A DNA stretch of 22,868 nt from an uncultured Actinomycetes bacterium (lineage in GTDB: Bacteria > Actinomycetota > Actinomycetes > Nanopelagicales > Nanopelagicaceae), in assembly GCA_903820565.1 (NCBI GenBank), contig CAIJHZ010000047.1, forward strand, positions 1 to 22,868, given 5' to 3'. Shown piece after piece: positions 17,057 to 22,868 of the stretch (positions within the stretch are counted from its first letter, which is position 1; the number at the start of each line of letters is the position of its first letter). The notes under the pieces are model-generated. The model did not search any database. It worked only from the letters and a program-made list of their open reading frames with translations, and was not told where the DNA came from. The translations under genes and the position numbers were made by a program.

Positions 17057-17188
17057 TCAGAATGGGTAGGCCAAAGGGGCAACCCGCTGCTCATAGTGTA
17101 TGTGTAGGTACGTCGCCGGAATTAATGGAATAGTCGGCTGAGCGATCGCCATTGAAGCCAAAAGGGATACGATTTTTTGGTAGTTCAT
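17057..17188 (-). CDS. Possible small ORF of 43 residues, unrecognised
   Basis: An open frame from ATG 17188 to TGA 17057, in the 204-base gap between the ABC exporter and fucosyltransferase genes, encodes a peptide starting MNYQKIVSLLASMAIAQP and ending in VAPLAYPF. The first 20 residues could be a short hydrophobic or signal-like segment. No SD site precedes it, and it may be chance or a relic of a lost gene. No function is proposed. It would be read together with its same-strand neighbours. Confidence 0.15.
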   Translation of the reverse strand: MNYQKIVSLLASMAIAQPTIPLIPATYLHIHYEQRVAPLAYPF

Positions 17189-17234
17189 CAAGGGACTTAG
17201 ATCTGACGTAGCGATGTTAAGAAATTAGCCACAT

Positions 17235-18143
17235 CTATTGAACCCAGATTGATTGGACCCTTCTCCACTCATCTGGCACAAGCGCCTCAGGCTCCACATG
17301 GTTTAAGTACCAGGGGATAGGCGCAAAAATCGTAGAAGGACTTTTACTTAAGTAGCCACTCCACCAGGAAAAAGTCGAGTTTGAAATAATCTTGAAGGTG
17401 CAGTGTGATATCAGTAGTAAGGATTCTGCTGGGCTAACAGAATCTGGTGGGACTACTACTTCACATTTGAAATTCGAAATCTTTTGTTTTAAAAGCTCGG
17501 CGGCATCTAAAGAATCGGAAAAGATATAGATTTTATCGACTTTCTCATGCAATCCTATGGTCGACAAAACTTGAATAAAATATTCGTCTGCAAGCATGCC
17601 AAGTGTTGATTTATAGGCGGCATAATCTCCACGCCTTAGGTGAATCCCAACCGTAGATCCGGCTTGATTAATCTCGCAACTTGTTGCCTTAAACCACTCC
17701 GATGGATCCCGGGGCGTTATCTCAATCTTTGAGTTTGAGGATATGTCAGCCAAATATTTGTAAGTTTGAAAGTATCCAACAATACTAATTGGAGATCGAA
17801 GTGTTTGAATTAGTGGGTCGAACCCAAATACTTTTGAGCGATATTGTGGCAAAAATCTGCGAAGTGGCTTACACGCGAATGCTAATTTGTAGAGTATTCG
17901 CTGTGTGTTGATCAGCATTACCGGCTTTTTGAATCTCTTGGAGTGAAAGTTTAGTACCTCCCCACCTACTCTTATTTCCATATCCCCCAAATTGCCAGGG
18001 TGTTGTATTTGAGAAATAGAAAGCAGGGACTTATCTAAATACACCTCACTGTTTTTCATCCTTATGGCAACTGAATAGGCGGCAAAGAGTATAAACAGTT
18101 GGTTTCCAATTCCGCCCTGTAAGTAAGCGGTTACCTTCTTCAA
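17235..18143 (-). CDS. Alpha-1,2-fucosyltransferase family protein (GT11)
   Basis: Transfers fucose from GDP-fucose, usually in alpha-1,2 linkage, to a growing glycan on the cytoplasmic side. The N-terminal GGIGNQLFILFAAYSVA and the GDP-fucose-binding motif HLRRGDY (168-174) are family hallmarks. YIFSDSLDAAELL and the C-terminal SNSTFSWWSGYLS match the other conserved blocks. Length is 302, normal. The start is a TTG at 18143 with an excellent SD (GAGGAGG, 7 bases upstream), so this start is trustworthy. The GDP-L-fucose synthase gene 5 kb away supplies the donor. The GT4 gene upstream on the same strand is 93 bases off and may share a transcript. Confidence 0.92.
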   Translation of the reverse strand: MKKVTAYLQGGIGNQLFILFAAYSVAIRMKNSEVYLDKSLLSISQIQHPGNLGDMEIRVGGEVLNFHSKRFKKPVMLINTQRILYKLAFACKPLRRFLPQYRSKVFGFDPLIQTLRSPISIVGYFQTYKYLADISSNSKIEITPRDPSEWFKATSCEINQAGSTVGIHLRRGDYAAYKSTLGMLADEYFIQVLSTIGLHEKVDKIYIFSDSLDAAELLKQKISNFKCEVVVPPDSVSPAESLLLISHCTFKIISNSTFSWWSGYLSKSPSTIFAPIPWYLNHVEPEALVPDEWRRVQSIWVQ

Positions 18144-18165
18144 CTTGTTTCCTCCTCAAACTCAC

Positions 18166-18198
18166 CCCAGAACAAGAATTCTTAGATATACCTCTGGG
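18166..18198 (-). promoter_or_regulatory. Inverted repeat between the GT4 and GT11 genes
   Basis: CCCAGA (18166-18171) and TCTGGG (18193-18198) can pair around a 21-base loop that itself contains the palindrome AAGAATTCTT (18174-18183). It lies between the end of the GT4 gene and the ribosome binding site of the GT11 gene. There is no following T-run, so a simple terminator is unlikely; an intercistronic RNA structure or operator is possible. Confidence 0.3.
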
Positions 18199-18236
18199 AA
18201 ACACTACCGAAGTTCTGCTGTTTTAGACTTAATATC

Positions 18237-19295
18237 CTACCTAGAATTTTCGCTGAGGTAATTAATCCATTTCGTTGCGACAATTTCAGGATTTCTTCCT
18301 GAAATAATTTTTTGAGCTAATTCAACATCCCCTACTAGACCCTCCAAGTTATTCTTGTAAAGTGATATCCGAAAGGCAAAGTCATTAGGATTCTCGCAAT
18401 AATGTTTTTCGGGTAATCCAAATCGGGTTAAATCAGCAACTGAATTAAGTAAAATCGGAACACCTCTGGATAGCGCTTCTACAACAACAAGCCCATCGCC
18501 TTCCCAGGCTGAAGGGACAATTAATAAATCTCCCGAAAAGATTTCATTCCAGGGGTTGGAAATGAATCCATGGAATTTTATGTCTAAGTTTCTAACCTTT
18601 GAGTCAGAGACTAGATCATCCCGATAAAGCCCGTCACCATAAATCACAACAGGTAATTTGGAAATTTCTGAAATGTCTAACATCCATTGAGGTTGCTTTT
18701 GAGCTTTTGTTAGTCTTCCGATAAAAACTAATCTCTCGATTTGGTTTCCAGATACAATTTGCCTAACCTTTGATTCATTTTGTTCAAAAATTGCGTTCGG
18801 GATGTGCTCCGTTTTAATACCTTCACTTAACCAAGGTTTCAAGTGATCCGATACGACCACCCAAGATGACTTTCTAATACTTAGTACTCGTCGAACCAAT
18901 TTACCCAAAGTCAAACGATTTGACCATGGTTTAGTAACATGTTCAACTACAACAAGTTTCCAGGGCCCAAATAGAAAAGCACCCATAAATTCAGGTAGGT
19001 CACAATTTAGTATTAATACCTTTGGTTTCAATCTTGCTACCAAGAAGTATGTTTTCATGAATGCAAACAATAGTGAAAATAAGCCACCTTGCCACTTTCT
19101 TTTTAATTCAAAAGTTGGCACTTTTGGTGCGTATAGATCTTGTGGCCCATCATTAATGACTAGTAATCCAACTGAAATTTCTTTCTTAGACAATTCATTT
19201 ACGGCAATATTTATTGCTCTTTCAGCACCACCGCCAGATAACGAATTTGTCATAAATAAGTAATCAATCTTTTTTGTAGGAAAGCTAAATGACAT
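18237..19295 (-). CDS. Glycosyltransferase family 4
   Basis: Retaining GT-B glycosyltransferase that adds a sugar from a nucleotide donor, cytoplasmic. The acceptor-site loop GGGAER is at 21-26. VFIGRLTKAQKQP (190-202) opens the donor domain, and the E-x7-E motif is Glu265 and Glu273 within PSAWEGDGLVVVEALSRG. At 352 residues it is complete. Several hydrophobic segments around 72-115 suggest peripheral membrane contact. ATG 19295 has only a weak SD-like AAAGAAG. Sugar specificity cannot be read from sequence. The start overlaps by 11 bases the end of a decayed minus-strand frame (19296-19736). Confidence 0.9.
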   Translation of the reverse strand: MSFSFPTKKIDYLFMTNSLSGGGAERAINIAVNELSKKEISVGLLVINDGPQDLYAPKVPTFELKRKWQGGLFSLLFAFMKTYFLVARLKPKVLILNCDLPEFMGAFLFGPWKLVVVEHVTKPWSNRLTLGKLVRRVLSIRKSSWVVVSDHLKPWLSEGIKTEHIPNAIFEQNESKVRQIVSGNQIERLVFIGRLTKAQKQPQWMLDISEISKLPVVIYGDGLYRDDLVSDSKVRNLDIKFHGFISNPWNEIFSGDLLIVPSAWEGDGLVVVEALSRGVPILLNSVADLTRFGLPEKHYCENPNDFAFRISLYKNNLEGLVGDVELAQKIISGRNPEIVATKWINYLSENSR

Positions 19296-19736
19296 AATCG
19301 GCTTCTTTAATTATTCTAAATAAACGCGTCAGATTAAAGATGGAGTACTTAGCAAAATTGATGTTTTTGCTGGCTAGACAAGAAAGTAAGTAATTCTTCC
19401 GGCCGGTTATCAAATTATCCAAATGGTGGCTGTCAGTGGTGAATCGTTCAGTTAGGTGCGACCCTTTGAAATTGACAGGGCACAAGTTCAATGTTTCCAC
19501 CGATGAATTCTAATGGTTTTGAGCACGACTTTCAGAAAATTCGAGATTTCAGAGAGGAAAGTATAGAGAGTTCAGACGCTATACCCGCGGGGCTTCAAGC
19601 AAATGCTATTGAAGCTACGAGCAAATTAAAACTACCAACTTCATGTTGGGTAAAATCTCTGCATACAAAAACAATGCGACTTAGAGATCTCCTATCAAAC
19701 CCTGCCCTTCCTCTGGGACCTTCATAAATCCCAAGA
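19296..19736 (-). pseudogene. Probable decayed gene upstream of the GT4 gene, unidentified
   Basis: The 594-base gap 19296-19889 has no intact gene. On the minus strand one frame from 19738 reads 48 codons, including SRIVFVCRDFTQHEVG and LLVASIAFA, up to a TGA at 19595-19597. It continues past a second TGA at 19532-19534, and a different frame then carries on from 19500 to a TAG at 19285 with NLTRLFRIIKEADYVI. The pieces look protein-like, and their order (beta-strand-like start, then helical LTRLFRIIKEADYVI) resembles the N-terminal half of a GT-B glycosyltransferase. I infer a gene broken by two stops and a frameshift. A spurious + frame (19491-19727) overlaps it. The rest of the gap (19737-19889) shows no gene. 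Confidence 0.3.
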
Positions 19737-19889
19737 TGTCAACTCTAATTATGAGCGAAACAATAATTTGAAGACAATTTATAGTCAATCATTCTCCCAC
19801 CTCAACCTGCATATTTTGGACCAAACTCATCGTAAAAAACCAAGCATCATTATGAGCATGTGTTGACTTTGGACTGCTACTGTTGAAGC

Positions 19890-20930
19890 GTGAAGTTAGC
19901 AATCTTCGTTCCAAGTCTAAATACTGGTGGGCTAGCGAGCCTTGCTCTTGAGCTTGGCACCGCTGCAAAACTCCGAGGTAATGAAGTAGAAATCTACGTT
20001 CATTACTCCTCAGAATATTTACACAATTCTGAATTGGATGTTCGAAGCCTAGAGGTTCCTCCTCCTCGATTTAGCTTTCTTAAGCCAATAATTGCACTGC
20101 TGCGCTTAATTCCAGCGCACCGCAAATTATCTAGATTTAAACCAGACTTCGTAATCTGCCTAGATCCATCATCTGCTTTTCTTTGTTTTGCTATGCGGGC
20201 ATTAATAAGCAATTTTCACTTATCTGTTGCCTGTTATACCCCTATTAATTTACTGCGTAAGTCAGATACGGCAATTATCCGTTGGTTGTATCAACTCGCA
20301 GATCAAGTGGTAGCACCATCTCAAACTACAGGCAAGAATCTTTTACAAATGAACTCAAGAATAAAATTAAGAATAATTCCCAATCCGTATTCATCTTCTT
20401 CTGCAACTTGCTCATTAAACCCAAAACAGCCTCGCGAAGAATTGAGTTGCTTATATTTGGGTCGGTTATCAAAAGAGAAGGGCGTAGAACAGATATTGAA
20501 TATTGCAGAGGATGCCAAAGACCTCAGATTTCAAATTGCAGGCGGAGGAGCTGAGGAGCCTTATCTAAGGAAAGAGATATTTCATCGAGAAATTGAAAAT
20601 ATTGAAATGATTGGTTGGCAAAGCCCTTCAGATTGCTTGCCCAAGACACAGGTTCTAATCCTGCCGTCGTTAGTTGAGACTTTTGGAATTGTCATTATTG
20701 AGAGCTGGATTCATGGCATCCCTGTAGTCGCATCAATGGACGCAGATGGACCTAGAGAATTAATCTCTACTTTTGGGGGCGGGGCACTTGTTGAAAATTA
20801 CGATGATTGCGATGAGTGGGTAGCAAATATCAGACTTCAAATGACAAATCTCCTGAGTGATAAATTCTTAACAGAAATTGTTACTAGATTCAGCGGTTAT
20901 GAATTAATTCAAGAATGGATTGATAGCTAG
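19890..20930 (+). CDS. Glycosyltransferase family 4
   Basis: Second GT-B enzyme of the cluster, not closely similar to the first. VPSLNTGGLAS at the N-terminus is the acceptor-side glycine loop; YLGRLSKEKGVEQIL (189-203) begins the donor domain; Glu263 and Glu271 form E-x7-E in SLVETFGIVIIESWIHG. Length 346 is normal. The start is a GTG without a clear SD site, so it may be leaderless or a little off. The TAG stop overlaps the stop of the convergent GT2 gene by four bases (CTAG, 20927-20930). Donor and linkage are unknown. Confidence 0.9.
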   Translation: MKLAIFVPSLNTGGLASLALELGTAAKLRGNEVEIYVHYSSEYLHNSELDVRSLEVPPPRFSFLKPIIALLRLIPAHRKLSRFKPDFVICLDPSSAFLCFAMRALISNFHLSVACYTPINLLRKSDTAIIRWLYQLADQVVAPSQTTGKNLLQMNSRIKLRIIPNPYSSSSATCSLNPKQPREELSCLYLGRLSKEKGVEQILNIAEDAKDLRFQIAGGGAEEPYLRKEIFHREIENIEMIGWQSPSDCLPKTQVLILPSLVETFGIVIIESWIHGIPVVASMDADGPRELISTFGGGALVENYDDCDEWVANIRLQMTNLLSDKFLTEIVTRFSGYELIQEWIDS

Positions 20931-21907
20931 AAAAGCTTACGAATTAATAAAACAGGATCAATGAGTGAAATAACTATGCGCAGAAGTAGAAGCTGGGCTT
21001 GTGAAGAATTTGAACTCATCATGCGAACGTACAAATAACCAGCTAGCGCCCTTCGTTTCTCTTTTTGCCCAAAAAATCCATTTCCTTTCCTTTGCTTTTT
21101 TTCTATTAAAGCAGGCTGGGGGAAAATAGCGATGGACTGTGGATCTAAGAAGTCAGAGTCTCTCGGACATTGTTGACCAGAGGCTTTCAAAGCTTGCTTT
21201 AGTACTTGAGAAGAGAGAGATCTAATACTTTTCTGTTGAATTGCTGTATGAAGTATTGTTGATTGGTTTGAGTGAATCCTGTAGTAAACAGTTGTCTCTG
21301 GAAGATTAAATATCTTTCCCTGCTCAGCCAATCGAGTCCAAAGATCCCAATCCTCAATGTAAGGAAATTTCTCACGATACATTCCAGCAAGGACCACAGC
21401 TGATTTTTTGTACATAACGCCAGGGTGTGGCAGTGGACTAAATCTGTAGAGTGCATGCCTGAAGGCTTCATCGGTCAGAGGATAACCCGGGTGTTCTTGT
21501 TCGGGCTTAGCGGCGACGTATTCTAGCTGGCCCCCGATGCATACAATTTCTGAATCATGACTAAATTCGGCAATTTGGAGAGTAATTCTCTTGAACGGCA
21601 TCACATCATCTGCATCTATTCGTGCGATAAATTCGTTACTGCTCAATTCTAATCCCAAATTTAGCGCACTTACGATTCCCACTTTCTCGCTCAAAACAAA
21701 TTTTAAGTTTCTTGGATATTCATTAAATTCTTCGCTTAATGCGGTTCGTTCATGGATTGCTTTACCATTCAGAACGACTAATACATCAATATTTGGATAA
21801 TCTTGGCACGCAACCGAATCTAGACACTCAGCTAAAAAGTCGGTTGAATTACAAGGAATGAGAACTGTTACTCGGGGGGTGGCACTTTCACTCTCAATGA
21901 TCCCCAT
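20927..21907 (-). CDS. Glycosyltransferase family 2
   Basis: Inverting GT-A glycosyltransferase. RVTVLIPCNSTDFLAECLDS begins the nucleotide-binding fold, the metal-binding D-x-D is Asp98 and Asp100 in ARIDADDV, and YIEDWDLWTRLAEQG carries the catalytic ED-type motif. The last 80 residues are basic then hydrophobic (LLLLRIVISLIDPVLLI), likely a membrane-associating tail. ATG 21907 is preferred over an in-frame ATG at 21937 because GGGAG lies about 8 bases before it; this gives 326 residues. The gene faces away from the CapD-like gene across a shared control region and converges on the GT4 gene with overlapping stops. Confidence 0.88.
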   Translation of the reverse strand: MGIIESESATPRVTVLIPCNSTDFLAECLDSVACQDYPNIDVLVVLNGKAIHERTALSEEFNEYPRNLKFVLSEKVGIVSALNLGLELSSNEFIARIDADDVMPFKRITLQIAEFSHDSEIVCIGGQLEYVAAKPEQEHPGYPLTDEAFRHALYRFSPLPHPGVMYKKSAVVLAGMYREKFPYIEDWDLWTRLAEQGKIFNLPETTVYYRIHSNQSTILHTAIQQKSIRSLSSQVLKQALKASGQQCPRDSDFLDPQSIAIFPQPALIEKKQRKGNGFFGQKEKRRALAGYLYVRMMSSNSSQAQLLLLRIVISLIDPVLLIRKLF

Positions 21908-21962
21908 AAGCCCCGCTCCCAAAATAAGGAATAACATGCCAGTCCTGAGTTCAACACAATAT

Positions 21963-22039
21963 TCCTCGCATTATAGTTTGTCTGCCTTTGTGCGAGGACA
22001 AATAATCGTATACTTGCCAATAGGATTTGAGCGATCCTA
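21963..22039. promoter_or_regulatory. Divergent control region with opposed -10 boxes and inverted repeats
   Basis: A perfect 8-base inverted repeat (TCCTCGCA 21963-21970, TGCGAGGA 21991-21998) encloses a consensus minus-strand TATAAT (21970-21975) for the GT2 gene. TATACT (22009-22014) is a good + strand -10 for the CapD-like gene, and its -35 zone overlaps the right arm. A competing pair TTTGTC/GACAAA (21977-21982, 21997-22002) shares bases with that arm. A further hairpin TAGGAT/ATCCTA (22021-22039) would begin at the predicted + transcript start. Positions are read directly; operator function is inferred. Confidence 0.4.
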
Positions 22040-22058
22040 AGACAAGGGACAAGGGAAT

Positions 22059-22868
22059 ATGGCTGCCGAACTAAGGTATGAAGAAATCACTGGAAATTCG
22101 ACTCCAAATATTGGCTTGGAAGAACGTGATTTCATGTTTCTGCGGGGTAAAACCATTCTTGTTACTGGCGCTGGCGGGAGTATTGGCTCAAGAGTAATGA
22201 ATCAACTTGCTCACGTCCCTGATGTAAACCTAATGGCTCTAGATAGAGATGAGAACGCCTTACATTCCTTAAGTTTGGCAGTTTCCAATACTGCGCTATT
22301 TCAAGAGACAAGTTATGTACTGCAAGATATTAGGGACAAGGTTGGCCTAGATCACCTAATAAAAGAATCAAACCCATCCTTAATCATTCATTGTGCAGCC
22401 CTTAAGCATCTTTCAGTCCTGGAAAGATACCCACGAGAGGCTGTCTTGACCAATGTTTTAGGGACCAAGAATTTATTGGATTCTGCCGTTAAACACAAAG
22501 TTCCTGGCTTCTTGAATGTCTCAACAGACAAAGCTGCTGAACCAATAAGCGTCTTAGGGAAAACAAAACGAATAGCAGAATTACTCGTAATAAAACATAG
22601 ATTAAGTGGAAATAGTGGATTCACAAACGTGCGTTTTGGAAATGTATTTAATTCAAAAGGATCGGTAATTGAAACTTTCGTTCACCAAATTCTCAATGGT
22701 GCCGCTATAACACTCACGGATCCACAAATGAAACGATACTTTATGCATATTGATGAGGCAGCAGCATTGGCAATTAAGTCTGCCGTTCTCAACTCTGGTG
22801 ACATTCATATTCTTGACATGGGAAGTCCGATTTTAATGACAGAAATCATTAACCGCATACAGAAGGCC
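22059..22868 (+). CDS. CapD/FlaA1-type UDP-sugar 4,6-dehydratase, 3' end cut by the window
   Basis: Extended SDR that converts UDP-GlcNAc to a 4-keto-6-deoxy sugar, first step to several deoxy-amino sugars. 270 residues are visible. NAD motif GAGGSIGS is at 37-44, CAALKHLSVLE at 112-122 and the active-site block NVSTDKAAEPISVLGKTKR at 153-171. Ser155, Asp157, Lys158 and Lys170 are present, but the position held by Tyr (FlaA1) or Met (WbpM, CapD) is Leu166. The first 28 residues resemble the linker that follows the membrane part of long CapD proteins, yet no membrane segments precede the ATG, so this is a short soluble form. AAGGGA (22044-22049) gives a good ribosome site 9 bases before ATG 22059. 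Confidence 0.88.
   Translation, partial: MAAELRYEEITGNSTPNIGLEERDFMFLRGKTILVTGAGGSIGSRVMNQLAHVPDVNLMALDRDENALHSLSLAVSNTALFQETSYVLQDIRDKVGLDHLIKESNPSLIIHCAALKHLSVLERYPREAVLTNVLGTKNLLDSAVKHKVPGFLNVSTDKAAEPISVLGKTKRIAELLVIKHRLSGNSGFTNVRFGNVFNSKGSVIETFVHQILNGAAITLTDPQMKRYFMHIDEAAALAIKSAVLNSGDIHILDMGSPILMTEIINRIQKA

Noticed and set aside
19491..19727. + strand frame of 78 codons in the large gap
   Set aside because: No ribosome site, no motif, and it overlaps more protein-like minus-strand pieces; treated as spurious.
1..22868. CRISPR arrays, insertion sequences, toxin-antitoxin or phage-defence genes
   Set aside because: No regularly spaced repeats, transposase motifs, or defence-family domains were found on either strand.

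Overview
The window looks like a piece of a low-to-mid GC actinobacterial chromosome, most likely from the streamlined freshwater acI lineage (Nanopelagicales). The evidence is the run hppA - topA - (MFS+tmk fusion) - holB, which as I recall is an actinobacterial arrangement (Streptomyces has the same neighbours), combined with A/T-rich codon use, very short gaps, several GTG/TTG starts and genes lacking Shine-Dalgarno (SD) sites. The lineage is inferred; no rRNA or other marker is present.

Region 1 (about 1-9420) is conserved core on the + strand. It holds a membrane proton-pumping pyrophosphatase, DNA topoisomerase I, a membrane transporter fused to thymidylate kinase, the DNA polymerase III delta' subunit, and a glyoxalase/VOC-superfamily protein. 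The first four lie nearly end to end and join energy recycling, DNA topology, dTTP supply and clamp loading.

Region 2 (about 9420 to the end) is a surface-polysaccharide cluster. It is more A/T rich by eye and the strand changes at almost every gene. It encodes two different nucleotide-sugar 6-dehydrogenases (uronic acid formation), two extended-SDR epimerase/dehydratases, GDP-L-fucose synthase, a GT11 (alpha-1,2-fucosyltransferase-type) enzyme, two GT4 and one GT2 glycosyltransferases, a PglK/MsbA-type ABC exporter likely to flip a lipid-linked glycan, and a CapD/FlaA1-type UDP-sugar 4,6-dehydratase cut by the window edge. Together they would build a fucosylated, uronic-acid-containing glycan. 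A GDP-mannose 4,6-dehydratase, an initiating phosphoglycosyltransferase and a polymerase are not in the window.

The layout of region 2 is compact and mosaic. Two convergent gene pairs share a four-base palindromic stop overlap (TTAA and CTAG). One 594-base gap (19296-19889) seems to hold a decayed minus-strand gene. The divergent region 21908-22058 holds opposed -10 boxes around an 8-base inverted repeat. No tRNA, rRNA, CRISPR array, insertion sequence or transposase was seen. I found no clearly new biological system; the most unusual items are the MFS-thymidylate kinase fusion, the divergent control region and the decayed gene.
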